DNA of 64,000 bases from Atopobiaceae bacterium (GTDB lineage Bacteria; Actinomycetota; Coriobacteriia; Coriobacteriales; Atopobiaceae), in the NCBI GenBank assembly GCA_030525685.1, contig JAUNEG010000001.1:88475-152474 (forward strand), in the 5' to 3' direction. Made by a program: the position numbers and the translations under genes. A model generated the notes under the pieces. That model saw nothing but the letters and a program-made list of their open reading frames with translations, was not told where the DNA came from and made no database searches. Shown here in pieces: positions 8,748-17,546 of this stretch. Each line of letters begins with the position of its first letter. Position 1 is the stretch's first letter.

Positions 8748-9320
8748 ATAGCCAGAAACGATGGTCCTCGCATCAATGAGGAGATCACATCGCGCACGTG
8801 CCGCCTGATTGGCGTCGACGGCTCCCAGATGGGCCTCTTCGGCGTTCGCGACGCTCTGCGCATCGCGCTCGATCAGGGCCTCGACCTGGTGGAGATCGCG
8901 CCCAACGCAGATCCCCCCGTCTGTAAGATGCTCGACTACAAGAAGTTCAAGTACGAGCAGGACCGCAAGGCCAAGGCCGCCCGCAAGAACCAGTCCAAGG
9001 TCGAGATCAAGGAGATGAAGTTCCGTCCCAAGATCGACGTGGGCGACTACGAGACCAAGAAGGGCCACGTGCTGCGCTTCCTCAAGAAGGGTGCGCGCGT
9101 CAAGATCACGATCATGTTCCGCGGTCGTGAGATGGCCCACCCGGAGCAGGGCCGCCTCGTCCTGGACCGTCTGGCCGAGGACCTCAAGGACGTCGCCTCC
9201 GTCGAGCAGAAGCCGCTCATGGAAGGTCGCAACATGCACATGACCATCGTCCCGATCAAGGGCGCCTTCGACAAGAAGGACGAGAAGGACGAGAACGTCA
9301 CCACGGAGAAGGAGAACTAG
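8748..9320 (+). CDS. infC: Translation initiation factor IF-3 with a non-canonical AUA start
   Basis: IF-3 binds the 30S subunit and checks initiator tRNA and start codon. The protein reads [21 protein letters not shown], then [17 protein letters not shown] (end of the N-domain and linker) and the C-domain with [13 protein letters not shown], giving about 190 residues. No ATG, GTG or TTG gives a full N-domain: the first in-frame ATG (8829) would remove 27 conserved residues, and the frame is closed by TGA at 8742-8744. ATA 8748 is the likely start, with AGGAAGG 8 bases before it; ACG 8745 is the only other choice. infC is known in other bacteria to use rare starts for autocontrol by IF-3. Confidence 0.88.
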   Translation: MARNDGPRINEEITSRTCRLIGVDGSQMGLFGVRDALRIALDQGLDLVEIAPNADPPVCKMLDYKKFKYEQDRKAKAARKNQSKVEIKEMKFRPKIDVGDYETKKGHVLRFLKKGARVKITIMFRGREMAHPEQGRLVLDRLAEDLKDVASVEQKPLMEGRNMHMTIVPIKGAFDKKDEKDENVTTEKEN

Positions 9321-9321
9321 C

Positions 9322-9519
9322 ATGCCCAAGATGAAGACCCACAAGGGTACGGCCAAGCGCTTCCGCCGCACCGGCTCTGGCAAGATCATGCGCGCCAAGG
9401 CGTTCAAGAGCCACATCCTCACCAAGAAGTCCCCGAAGCGCATCCGCGGCTTCCGTCAGGAGACCGTCATCTCCGACGCCGACGCCAAGACCGTTTCCCA
9501 GCGCATGGGTTCCAAGTAG
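9322..9519 (+). CDS. rpmI: 50S ribosomal protein L35
   Basis: A 65-residue, very basic protein, [20 protein letters not shown] onward, typical of bacterial L35. It begins two bases after the infC stop, in the conserved order infC-rpmI-rplT, with GGAGAAGGAGAAC inside the infC end acting as ribosome binding site. Confidence 0.97.
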   Translation: MPKMKTHKGTAKRFRRTGSGKIMRAKAFKSHILTKKSPKRIRGFRQETVISDADAKTVSQRMGSK

Positions 9520-9568
9520 GCGCTTCTCGCGTCACGATTTGCAGTTCTCACCAAGGAGTTGATCAGAC

Positions 9569-9934
9569 ATGGCACGAGTCAAGCGCGCCGTCGCCGGCCG
9601 TAAGAAGCGCAACGCGCTCGCCGAGCGCACCAAGGGCTACTACGGAGTCCGTTCCCGTACGTTCCGCGGCATGAAGGAGCAGGCGCAGCACTCCGGTCAG
9701 TACGCCTACCGCGACCGCCGCAACAAGAAGCGCGACTTCCGCGCTCTGTGGATCCAGCGCATCAACGCCGCCGCCCGCATGAATGGCCTCTCCTACAGCA
9801 AGCTCATGCACGGCCTCAAGCTCGCCGGCGTCGAGCTCGACCGCAAGGTCCTCGCTGAGATCGCCTACAGCGACGAGCAGACCTTCGCCGACATCGCCGA
9901 GGTCGCCAAGAAGGCCCTCGCCGACGCTGAGTAG
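9569..9934 (+). CDS. rplT: 50S ribosomal protein L20
   Basis: A 121-residue basic protein with the L20 signature ([20 protein letters not shown], then [20 protein letters not shown]). It binds 23S rRNA early in assembly and is the usual repressor of this operon in other bacteria. AAGGAG lies before ATG 9569. A strong terminator follows 24 bases after its stop. Confidence 0.97.
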   Translation: MARVKRAVAGRKKRNALAERTKGYYGVRSRTFRGMKEQAQHSGQYAYRDRRNKKRDFRALWIQRINAAARMNGLSYSKLMHGLKLAGVELDRKVLAEIAYSDEQTFADIAEVAKKALADAE

Positions 9935-9957
9935 CGTCGCGCACATAACGCGAAACG

Positions 9958-9991
9958 AGCGCCCTGGGTTTCTCGCCCAGGGCGCTTTCTT
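9958..9991 (+). terminator. Rho-independent terminator after rplT
   Basis: Perfect 11-bp stem AGCGCCCTGGG / CCCAGGGCGCT with a 7-base loop, followed by TTCTT. Confidence 0.9.
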
Positions 9992-10137
9992 GTAGAGAGA
10001 TACCGTCTGCCGGACGATTTGGACCGTTCGCGGAGCGTTTTGAGACGAGCGTGTAAACCCTGCTTGCGCGGGAACAAGGAGAGTAAGCGAGGGTACCGTC
10101 GCTACAGCCCAGCGACCGTCAGAAGGAGGCGAGTCCA

Positions 10138-10197
10138 ATGAACACAGAAGAGAACGTGCAGTTTGGGCCCGCCGACCGTGCGACCGAGGTCCTATAA
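10138..10197 (+). CDS. Possible 19-residue ORF in a structured leader
   Basis: ATG 10138 is preceded by AGAAGGAGG at good spacing and opens MNTEENVQFGPADRATEVL before TAA. No relative is recognised. It stands alone between the rplT terminator and another strong terminator at 10348, in a region full of hairpins: GGCGAGCGCACTCGCC at about 10204 and CCGAAA/TTTCGG at about 10230. It could be a leader peptide, a small protein, or the 5' end of a gene lost by deletion. The ribosome binding site is the only real evidence for translation. Confidence 0.3.
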   Translation: MNTEENVQFGPADRATEVL

Positions 10198-10347
10198 CAT
10201 CTGGGGCGAGCGCACTCGCCAACGTTCCCCGAAACGCATTTCGGAACGGACTGATGACAGGAACACTCGAAGCGGGCCCAGTTTGAATACCCAGTTGTTC
10301 GGTACTGGTTCGCAGAGACACGGGTGATTCCAAAGTACAGACGAGGC

Positions 10348-10377
10348 GGGGCGGCGCAAGGGGCGCCGCCCCTTTTT
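10348..10377 (+). terminator. Strong terminator upstream of the sugar operon
   Basis: Perfect 10-bp stem GGGGCGGCGC / GCGCCGCCCC, 5-base loop, then TTTTT. It ends whatever transcript crosses 10000-10340 and separates it from the sugar operon promoter at 10491. Confidence 0.85.
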
Positions 10378-10410
10378 CGTGTGCACGTCGCGTCTACGCG
10401 TCCGATCTCG

Positions 10411-10428
10411 TTTGGAACCCTTTCCAAA
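10411..10428. promoter_or_regulatory. Upstream palindromic operator candidate
   Basis: TTTGGAA-CCC-TTTCCAAA is a near-perfect palindrome 63 bases before the -35 box of the sugar operon. It resembles a LacI-family site, with a wider centre than the two sites downstream of the promoter. Confidence 0.4.
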
Positions 10429-10490
10429 TCCAGTAGGTAGAACGCGAACGGTATCAAATCGGCGCCAGCCGGTTCTTAATGAAATGCCAG

Positions 10491-10519
10491 TTGTAAGTAG
10501 TTCTATTGCGTGCTCTAAT
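10491..10519 (+). promoter_or_regulatory. Promoter of the first maltodextrin operon
   Basis: TTGTAA (10491-10496), 17-base spacer, TCTAAT (10514-10519). Two LacI-type operators follow directly downstream, which fits repression by roadblock or by blocking open-complex escape. Confidence 0.6.
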
Positions 10520-10533
10520 GCAACCAACGGAAA

Positions 10534-10577
10534 TGAAACGTTTCCAAAATCACGCAACAAGGGAGAAGCGTTTCGAA
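10534..10577. promoter_or_regulatory. Two LacI-family operators
   Basis: TGAAACGTTTCCA (10534-10546) and GAAGCGTTTCGAA (10565-10577) are palindromes centred on CG, the standard LacI/GalR half-site arrangement. Their centres are about 31 bases apart, near three helical turns, so a dimer pair could bind one face. The likely ligand is the LacI protein encoded at 13725. Confidence 0.65.
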
Positions 10578-10597
10578 AAAGTAGGAGGGAGCACGTC

Positions 10598-11938
10598 ATG
10601 TTGATGAAGAGGCGTCAGTTCGTGCAGGCAGGTCTCGGCCTCATGGCAGGCGCGGGCGCGGTGGCGCTCGCCGGCTGCGGCGGGGAGCAGGGCGGCGGCG
10701 GCGACAAGCAGGCCGCCGGCAAGGTCTACTATCTCAACTTCAAGCCCGAGCAGGACGCGCAGTGGCAGGAGCTCGCCGAGCTCTACACCGAGGAGACCGG
10801 TGTGCCCGTGACGGTCATGACCGCGGCCTCCGGCCAGTACGAGACCACGCTCAAGTCCGAGATGGCCAAGACGGACGCCCCCACGCTCTTCCAGGTGAAC
10901 GGCCCGGTGGGCCTCGCCTCCTGGAAGGACTACTGCTACGACCTCGATGACACTGACATCATGGGTCAGCTCACCAAGGAGGACTACGCGCTCAAGGGCG
11001 ACGACGGCAAGACCAAGGGCATCGCCTACGTCATCGAGTCCTACGGCATCATCTGCAACACGTCCCTGCTCGACAAGGCGGGCTACACCACCGACGACAT
11101 CACCAACTTCGACAGCCTCAAGGCCGTCGCCGAGGACATCACCGCCCGCAAGGACGAGCTCGGCTTCTCCGCCTTCGGCTCTGCCGGCATGGACGGCTCG
11201 TCCGACTGGCGCTTCAAGACCCACCTCGCGAACCTCCCGATCTACTACGAGTACCAGGCCGACGGCATCGACACCACCGACGCCATCAAGGGAACCTACC
11301 TGGACAACTACCGCCAGATCTGGGACCTCTACATCAACAACGCCACCTGCGAGCCCACGCAGCTCTCCACCAAGACCGCCGATGACGCCACCGCCGAGTT
11401 CGTGACCGGCCAGTGCGTCTTCTATCAGAACGGCACCTGGGAGTACGCCAACGTCGCCGAGGCGGGCGACGAGAACCTCGCGCTGATCCCGATCTACATC
11501 GGCGTTGACGGCGAGGAGAGCCAGGGCATCTGCACCGGCTCCGAGAACTACTGGTGCGTGAACAAGAACGCCTCCGAGGAGGACATCCAGGCCACGCTCG
11601 ACTTCATCAGCTGGTGCGTCACCTCCGAGACCGGCGTCAAGGCCATGTGCGGCTCCGAGGGCGCCATGCCCTCCGGCGAGGCCGGCATGGGCTTCGTGAT
11701 CCCGTTCGAGGCCAACCTCGAGTCCACGAACGTCCTCAACAACCTCGCGGATGAGATCAACGCTGACAAGACCCCGGTCAAGTGGTGCTTCTCGACCATG
11801 CCCTCCGAGGAGTGGAAGAACGGCGTGGGCTCTGCCCTCACCACCTATGCCGCCGACCAGACTGACGGCAACTGGGACGGCGTCGTGACCGCCTTCGTCG
11901 ACGGTTGGGCGACCGAGGCTGCCGCCTCCAAGGCATAG
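10598..11938 (+). CDS. Sugar ABC transporter substrate-binding lipoprotein
   Basis: A 446-residue extracellular binding protein of the maltose/oligosaccharide family. It begins MLMKRRQFVQAGLGLMAGAG with a twin-arginine-like motif and lipobox ALAGC, so it is exported and lipid-anchored. The mature part has the usual periplasmic-binding fold sequence, including SYGIICNTSLLDKAGY and FYQNGTWEYANV. The frame is open further upstream, but ATG 10598 has AGGAGGG 8 bases before it, follows the operators, and gives a proper signal peptide. It heads an operon with two permeases, a regulator, MalQ and an ATPase, which suggests maltodextrin as substrate; the exact sugar is not shown. Confidence 0.88.
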   Translation: MLMKRRQFVQAGLGLMAGAGAVALAGCGGEQGGGGDKQAAGKVYYLNFKPEQDAQWQELAELYTEETGVPVTVMTAASGQYETTLKSEMAKTDAPTLFQVNGPVGLASWKDYCYDLDDTDIMGQLTKEDYALKGDDGKTKGIAYVIESYGIICNTSLLDKAGYTTDDITNFDSLKAVAEDITARKDELGFSAFGSAGMDGSSDWRFKTHLANLPIYYEYQADGIDTTDAIKGTYLDNYRQIWDLYINNATCEPTQLSTKTADDATAEFVTGQCVFYQNGTWEYANVAEAGDENLALIPIYIGVDGEESQGICTGSENYWCVNKNASEEDIQATLDFISWCVTSETGVKAMCGSEGAMPSGEAGMGFVIPFEANLESTNVLNNLADEINADKTPVKWCFSTMPSEEWKNGVGSALTTYAADQTDGNWDGVVTAFVDGWATEAAASKA

Positions 11939-12020
11939 GGCAACTCAAAGCAATCTCGTCCGATTCGGGCGGTGGGTGCCTTCCCTCACCCACCGCCCCA
12001 TCCATAGGGAAGGAGGTCTC

Positions 12021-12863
12021 ATGGAGAAGGCAATCAAGAAGTACCTCCCCATCTTCGTCCTGCCCACGTTCCTGGCGTTCCTCATCGGCTTCGCGGCTCC
12101 GTTCCTCCTGGGTCTGTGGCTGTCGCTGTGCGACTTCACCACGGTCACCGATGCGACGTTCGTGGGCTTCTCGAACTTCGTCCTGGCGGTGCAGGACACC
12201 GTCTTCCAGCACTCGTTCTGGTACACGGCCCTGTTCACCGTCGTGTCCGTCCTCGTCATCAACGTCATTGCGTTCGCGATAGCGCTCGCCCTCACCAGGA
12301 AGCTGCGCGGTACCAACCTGTTCCGCACGGTCTTCTTCATGCCCAACCTCATCGGCGGCATCGTCCTGGGCTACATCTGGCAGCTCATATTCAACGGCAT
12401 CCTCGCCCAGTACTCGCAGGCGCTGAACCTCAACGAGTGGTACGGCTTCGTCGGCCTCGTCATCCTGGTCGCCTGGCAGCAGATCGGCTACATGATGATC
12501 ATCTACATCGCCGGTCTGCAGTCGATCCCCGGCGACGTGCTCGAGGCGGCCGCCATCGACGGCGCGAGCGCCTGGCGCAGGCTCGTGGACGTCACGATCC
12601 CGATGATGATGTCGTCGATCACGATCTGCATGTTCCTCTCGCTCACCAACGGCTTCAAGCTCTTCGACCAGAACCTGTCGCTCACCGCCGGCGAGCCGTC
12701 CAAGATGTCGGAGATGCTCGCGCTCAACATCTACAACACGTTCTACGGCCGCGTCGGCTGGGAGGGCGTCGGTCAGGCGAAGGCGGTCATCTTCTGCCTG
12801 ATCGTCGTCGCCATCGGCCTCATCCAGCTGCGTGCCACGCGCTCCAAGGAGGTGCAGCAGTGA
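12021..12863 (+). CDS. Sugar ABC transporter permease, MalF type
   Basis: A 280-residue inner-membrane permease with six hydrophobic segments. The EAA loop that contacts the ATPase reads EAAAIDGASAWRRLVDVTIP, the family signature. AGGAGG lies 4 bases before ATG 12021; a longer upstream frame lacks such a site. It overlaps the next permease gene by one base (TGATG), showing translational coupling. Confidence 0.9.
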   Translation: MEKAIKKYLPIFVLPTFLAFLIGFAAPFLLGLWLSLCDFTTVTDATFVGFSNFVLAVQDTVFQHSFWYTALFTVVSVLVINVIAFAIALALTRKLRGTNLFRTVFFMPNLIGGIVLGYIWQLIFNGILAQYSQALNLNEWYGFVGLVILVAWQQIGYMMIIYIAGLQSIPGDVLEAAAIDGASAWRRLVDVTIPMMMSSITICMFLSLTNGFKLFDQNLSLTAGEPSKMSEMLALNIYNTFYGRVGWEGVGQAKAVIFCLIVVAIGLIQLRATRSKEVQQ

Positions 12864-13708
12864 TGGCGACCAAGAGGGGGCGCAGCGCCCTCAACTGGGC
12901 TGGCACGGGCCTCATGGCGTTTCTCTGCGTCGTGTGGCTGCTGCCCGTCGTGGTGGTGCTGTTCAACTCGTTCAAGAACAAGATGTTCATCAACCTCGAG
13001 CCCTTCGAGCTGCCCACCGAGCAGACGTTCATCGGGCTCGAGAACTACCAGACGGCGATCGACAAGTACGGGTTCCTCGACTCCGTCGGCTGGACCGTCT
13101 TCATCACGGTAGGCTCGGTCGCGGTCATCCTGATCTGCACCTCCATGTGCGCCTGGTACATCACGCGCGTGCAGAACCGATTCACCAAGGCCGTCTACTA
13201 CCTCTGCGTCTTCTCCATGGTCGTACCGTTCCAGATGGTCATGTTCACGCTATCGCTCATCGCCGACCGCCTGGGCCTCGGCACGCCCTGGGGCATCATC
13301 GTCATCTACCTCGGGTTCGGAGCGGGACTGGCGGTGTTCATGTTCTGCGGCTTCGTGAAGACCATACCCATCGAGATCGAGGAGGCCGCGCTCATCGACG
13401 GCGCGGGGCCGATAAGGACGTTCTTCACGGTGGTCATCCCCATCATGAAGCCCACGTTCATCTCCGTCGGCATTCTGCAGACGATGTGGATCTGGAACGA
13501 CTTCCTGCTCCCGTACCTGGTGCTCGACACCACGGAGTACAAGACGATCTCCATCGTGATCCAGTTCATGAAGGGGTCCTACGGCCGCGTCGACATGGGT
13601 GCCATCATGGCGGCGCTCATCATGGCGGTCATCCCGGTCGTCGTGTTCTATCTCTCGTGCCAGAAGTACATCATCAAGGGCGTCGCCGCGGGCGCGGTCA
13701 AGGGCTAG
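12863..13708 (+). CDS. Sugar ABC transporter permease, MalG type
   Basis: A 281-residue partner permease with six membrane helices and the EAA loop EEAALIDGAGPIRTFFTVVIP. Together with the preceding permease it forms the channel through which the binding protein delivers its sugar. ATG 12863 shares its A with the TGA of the upstream gene and uses AAGGAGG inside that gene's end. Confidence 0.9.
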   Translation: MATKRGRSALNWAGTGLMAFLCVVWLLPVVVVLFNSFKNKMFINLEPFELPTEQTFIGLENYQTAIDKYGFLDSVGWTVFITVGSVAVILICTSMCAWYITRVQNRFTKAVYYLCVFSMVVPFQMVMFTLSLIADRLGLGTPWGIIVIYLGFGAGLAVFMFCGFVKTIPIEIEEAALIDGAGPIRTFFTVVIPIMKPTFISVGILQTMWIWNDFLLPYLVLDTTEYKTISIVIQFMKGSYGRVDMGAIMAALIMAVIPVVVFYLSCQKYIIKGVAAGAVKG

Positions 13709-13724
13709 GACGAGAGGGGGCGTC

Positions 13725-14777
13725 GTGGACATCAGGGACATCGCTCGACTCTCCGGATACAGCCTGGGCACCGTCTCCCGCGTGCTCAACGACCACCCCG
13801 GCGTCAGCGACCGCGCGCGCGAGCGCGTTCTTGAGGTGGTCCGCGAGGTGGGCTACGAGCCCAACACCAACGCGCGCCACCTCAAGACAAGGAACAGGGC
13901 CTCGTTTGCCATCATGGTCAAGGGCATGCAGAACCTGCTCTTCAACGACATCATTGAGAAGGCCGAGGGCCTCTTCGCGGAGGCTGACGAGGAGGCGCGC
14001 GTCCACTTCGTCGACGAGGACGCCGACGAGGTGGCTCGAGCCGTCCATCTCGACAGGATCAGGCACCCCAAGGGGTTCCTCTTCCTGGGCGGGGACCCCA
14101 GCAACTTCAAGGGGGGCTTCGGCCAGATCGGCGCCCCGTGCGTGCTCCTCACCAACACCGCAGAGGACTGGGGGCTCAAGGGCCTCTCGTCCTTCTCGAC
14201 CGACGACGAGGAGGCGGCGGCGAGCGTCATCGACTACCTGTGGGAGTGCGGCCATCGGCGCATCGGCGTGCTCGGCGGCAACCGCAAGGTCAGCGAGGTG
14301 TCCGAGCATCGCCTGGCCGGCGTCGCCCGGGCCTTCTCAGCCCATGGCGCGAGCTTCGACGCCGAGCGTTGCTACGAGCCGTGCCGCTTCTCGATGCGCG
14401 CGGGCTACGAGGCGGCGATGCGCCTGCTCGAGCGCGCGGACGACCTCACCGCTATCTTCGCCTTCGGCGACGTGATCGCCCTCGGCGCGCTCCGCGCGGT
14501 CACCGACCGCGGCTTCCGCGTCCCCCTCGACATCTCGATTGTGGGCTTTGACGGCGTGGACGTCTCGCAGTACAGCGTCCCGCGCCTCACGACGGTGCGC
14601 CAGGATACGGGGCTTCTCGCCCGCAGGGGCGTGGAGGCGCTGCTCGCGGCCACCCGTGGGGAGAAGGGGCGTGTCGTGCACGAGTCCGTGCCGTTCCGAC
14701 TCCTGCGCAGGGAGAGCGTGCTCTCGCTGCTCCCTGCGACGCCCGTGGAACCCGAAGAGGGGAGGGCGGGGTCATGA
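13725..14777 (+). CDS. LacI-family regulator of the first sugar operon
   Basis: A 350-residue repressor starting at GTG 13725. Residues 1-60 are the helix-turn-helix and hinge: VDIRDIARLSGYSLGTVSRV, then LNDHPGVSDRARERV. The rest is a periplasmic-binding-like sensor with the dimer/effector segments GHRRIGVLGGNRKV and SIVGFDGVDVSQYSVPRLTTV. It lies inside the transport operon and probably represses it through the operators at 10534-10577, released by a maltodextrin. The effector is inferred from context. GAGAGGGGGCGTC provides the ribosome binding site. Its stop overlaps the malQ start by four bases (ATGA). Confidence 0.88.
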   Translation: MDIRDIARLSGYSLGTVSRVLNDHPGVSDRARERVLEVVREVGYEPNTNARHLKTRNRASFAIMVKGMQNLLFNDIIEKAEGLFAEADEEARVHFVDEDADEVARAVHLDRIRHPKGFLFLGGDPSNFKGGFGQIGAPCVLLTNTAEDWGLKGLSSFSTDDEEAAASVIDYLWECGHRRIGVLGGNRKVSEVSEHRLAGVARAFSAHGASFDAERCYEPCRFSMRAGYEAAMRLLERADDLTAIFAFGDVIALGALRAVTDRGFRVPLDISIVGFDGVDVSQYSVPRLTTVRQDTGLLARRGVEALLAATRGEKGRVVHESVPFRLLRRESVLSLLPATPVEPEEGRAGS

Positions 14778-16273
14778 GGCGCTCGGGTGTTCTCATGGCG
14801 ATCACGTCGCTGCCCTCCGCGTGGGGCGTCGGCACGATGGGTGCCGCCGCGCGCGGGTTCGTAGACTTCCTCGCCGCCGCGGGCCAGACGGTCTGGCAGC
14901 TTCTCCCGATCGGCCCGACGGGCTTCGGCGACTCCCCCTACCAGGTCTTCTCCACCTACGCGGGCAACCCGTACCTGATCGACCTCGACGACCTGGCCGA
15001 GGAGGGGCTTCTCGAGCGCTCGGAGTACGAGGGCCGTCCGTGGGGCGACGACCCGCTCTCCGTGGACTACGGCGCGCTCTTCCGCGGCCGCCTCGAGGTT
15101 CTGGGCCGGGCGGTGTCCCGGCTGCGCGAGACGCGTGCCGCAGAGCTCGCGTCGTTTTGCGCCCGCGAGTCCGCCTGGCTCGAGGACTATGCGCTCTTCA
15201 TGGCCATCAAGGACGCGTGTCAGGGCACCGCCTGGGGCGCGTGGCCGGAGCCGCTGCGCCGTCGCGACGAGGACGCCCTCGCCGCGGCTCGGCACGACCT
15301 CGCCGAGCGCGTCGACTACTGGCAGGGCGTCCAGTGCCTCTTCTTCCGGCAGTGGGACCGCCTCAGGGAGCATGCGGCGCGCTCCGGCGTCCTGCTCATG
15401 GGTGACATCCCGATCTACGTGGCGCCCGACAGCGCCGACGCGTGGGCGAACCCCGGACAGTTCCAGCTCGACGAGCGGCTCGTCCCCACAGAGGTCGCGG
15501 GTTGCCCGCCGGACGGGTTCGCCGCGGGCGGTCAGCTCTGGGGCAACCCGCTCTACGACTGGGACCGCATGGCCGAGGACGGTTACGCGTGGTGGGTCGA
15601 GCGCGTCTCGTACCAGCTGCGACTCTACGACATCCTGCGGATCGACCACTTCCGCGGCTTCGACTCGTACTACGCGATCCCCTTCGGCGCGCCGGACGCG
15701 CGCGAGGGACGTTGGCGGGAGGGGCCGGGCGCCGCGCTCTTCGAGCGGCTGCGCGAGACCTGCGGCACGGAGCGTCTCGTCGCGGAGGACCTGGGCTACC
15801 TCACGGACTCCGTCGCGCGCCTGCGCGAGGAGACGGGGCTGCCGGGGATGCGGGTCCTCGAGTTCGCGTTCGACAGCGTGGACGGGTCCGGCAGCGTCTA
15901 CCTGCCGCATGCCTATCCCCGCAACTGCGTCGCCTACGTGGGGACGCACGACAACGACACGGCGCTCGGCTGGCTCGCGGGCGCCTGCCCCGGGGACGCG
16001 GAGCGCGCGCGTGACTACCTCGGCCTCAACGAGCGCGAGGGCGAGGGCTGGGGCATGATGCGCGGCATCTGGTCCTCGGTCGCCGACACGGCGATAGTGC
16101 AGATGCAGGACGTCCTCTGTCTGGGCGGGGAGACCCGCATGAACGTCCCCTCCACGGTGGGGACCAACTGGAAGTGGCGGGCGCCGGCGCACTACGCGAC
16201 GCCGGGGCTCGTGAGAAGGCTGAGACGGCAGGCGGAGCTCTTCGACAGGGTTCCGACGGTCGGGAACCGATAG
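14774..16273 (+). CDS. malQ: 4-alpha-glucanotransferase (amylomaltase)
   Basis: A 499-residue GH77 enzyme that moves glucan chains between maltodextrins and releases glucose. Marks include RRSGVLMAITSLPS, the QLLPIGPTGFGDSPYQ substrate groove, DIPIYV, the catalytic region RIDHFRGF (aspartate nucleophile), AEDLGYLT (acid/base glutamate) and YVGTHDNDT. Full length for the family. It starts four bases inside the regulator gene, so both are made together. It gives the importer next to it a cytoplasmic use for linear maltodextrins. Confidence 0.95.
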   Translation: MRRSGVLMAITSLPSAWGVGTMGAAARGFVDFLAAAGQTVWQLLPIGPTGFGDSPYQVFSTYAGNPYLIDLDDLAEEGLLERSEYEGRPWGDDPLSVDYGALFRGRLEVLGRAVSRLRETRAAELASFCARESAWLEDYALFMAIKDACQGTAWGAWPEPLRRRDEDALAAARHDLAERVDYWQGVQCLFFRQWDRLREHAARSGVLLMGDIPIYVAPDSADAWANPGQFQLDERLVPTEVAGCPPDGFAAGGQLWGNPLYDWDRMAEDGYAWWVERVSYQLRLYDILRIDHFRGFDSYYAIPFGAPDAREGRWREGPGAALFERLRETCGTERLVAEDLGYLTDSVARLREETGLPGMRVLEFAFDSVDGSGSVYLPHAYPRNCVAYVGTHDNDTALGWLAGACPGDAERARDYLGLNEREGEGWGMMRGIWSSVADTAIVQMQDVLCLGGETRMNVPSTVGTNWKWRAPAHYATPGLVRRLRRQAELFDRVPTVGNR

Positions 16274-16286
16274 GGAGGGAGCGCTC

Positions 16287-17465
16287 ATGGCGCAGGTATC
16301 CATCAAGCACGTCGAGAAGGTCTATCCCGCCTCCACGGGCAGGAGGCACAGGCCCAAGAAGGGCAACGCCAACCTCAAGGTGACCGAGGAGGGCGTGCTC
16401 GCGGTCGAGGACTTCAACCTGGAGATCGCCGACGGCGAGTTCATCGTCCTCGTCGGCCCGTCCGGCTGCGGCAAGTCGACGATGCTGCGCATGGTTGCGG
16501 GTCTCGAGGAGATCACGCGCGGCGAGATCTACATCGACGACAGGCTCGTCAACGACGTGCAGCCGCGTGACCGCGACATCGCCATGGTCTTCCAGAACTA
16601 TGCCCTCTACCCGCACAAGACGGTGCGCGGGAACATGGAGTACCCGCTCAAGCTCCGCAAGGTCCCCAAGGACGAGATGAACCGTCGGGTCGAGGAGGCG
16701 GCGCAGATCCTGGGAATCACCGCCCTTCTCGACCGCAAGCCCAAGGCCCTCTCCGGCGGCCAGCGCCAGCGCGTGGCGATCGGGCGCGCCATCGTGCGCG
16801 AGCCCAAGGTGTTGCTCATGGACGAGCCGCTCTCCAACCTCGACGCCAAGCTGCGCAACCAGATGCGCTCGGAGATCATCAAGCTGCGCCAGCGCATCAA
16901 CACCACCTTCATCTACGTCACGCACGACCAGACCGAGGCCATGACGCTCGGCGACCGCATCGTCGTCATGAAGGACGGCATGGTGCAGCAGATCGGGACG
17001 CCCCAGGAGGTCTACGACTCGCCGGCCAACGTCTTCGTCGCCGGGTTCATCGGCGTGCCGCAGATGAACTTCTACGACGCGCGCCTCGTGCGCGACGGCG
17101 ACGCCTACCGCGTGGAGCTCGACGGCATCTCCGTGCCCGTGTCCGCCGAGAAGTGCGACCGCCTCGCGGCGCACGGCGTCGACACCCAGGACGTCACCCT
17201 CGGCGTGCGCCCGGAGAACATCGAGCTCGCGGAGGCGGGGGAGAGATCGCTCACCGGCTCGGTGGAGACGACCGAGATGATGGGCAGCTCCGTCTACCTG
17301 CACGTGAGCGTGGAGGGCGAGGACAGCATCATCATCCTCCAGAACGTCGAGGAGGGCGGGCGCCGCCCCTCCGACATCCAGGTCGGAAGCAGCCTCTCGT
17401 TCACGTTCGCCGGCAGCGCCGTGCATCTCTTCGACAAGGAGACGGCGGTCAACCTCGAGCTCTAG
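16287..17465 (+). CDS. Sugar ABC transporter ATPase, MsmK/MalK type
   Basis: A 392-residue ATPase. Walker A is GPSGCGKST, the ABC signature is [14 protein letters not shown], Walker B is [13 protein letters not shown], and the switch His is in [14 protein letters not shown]. The C-terminal ~130 residues form the regulatory OB-fold domain typical of MalK/UgpC/MsmK. An extra basic stretch ([18 protein letters not shown]) is inserted after the first strand. It closes the operon, 13 bases after malQ, and is followed by a strong terminator. It would energise the two permeases encoded at 12021 and 12863, and could serve others. Confidence 0.93.
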   Translation: MAQVSIKHVEKVYPASTGRRHRPKKGNANLKVTEEGVLAVEDFNLEIADGEFIVLVGPSGCGKSTMLRMVAGLEEITRGEIYIDDRLVNDVQPRDRDIAMVFQNYALYPHKTVRGNMEYPLKLRKVPKDEMNRRVEEAAQILGITALLDRKPKALSGGQRQRVAIGRAIVREPKVLLMDEPLSNLDAKLRNQMRSEIIKLRQRINTTFIYVTHDQTEAMTLGDRIVVMKDGMVQQIGTPQEVYDSPANVFVAGFIGVPQMNFYDARLVRDGDAYRVELDGISVPVSAEKCDRLAAHGVDTQDVTLGVRPENIELAEAGERSLTGSVETTEMMGSSVYLHVSVEGEDSIIILQNVEEGGRRPSDIQVGSSLSFTFAGSAVHLFDKETAVNLEL

Positions 17466-17485
17466 GGGCTGGACGGCGACGGGAA

Positions 17486-17519
17486 GGGGCTCGGCGTCAT
17501 CTGGCGCCGAGCCCCTTTT
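17486..17519 (+). terminator. Terminator of the first sugar operon
   Basis: Perfect 11-bp stem GGGGCTCGGCG / CGCCGAGCCCC with an 8-base loop, then TTTT. It lies between the convergent sugar operon and ilvC. Confidence 0.88.
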
Positions 17520-17546
17520 GCGTGGCGAGAGGAACGCTCTTCTCGC

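Noticed and set aside
10040..10377. T-box leader upstream of the first sugar operon
   Set aside because: GAGAGTA and a GGCGAGTCC segment are suggestive, but there is no specifier, no GGTGGNACCGCG, and no synthetase or amino acid gene downstream.
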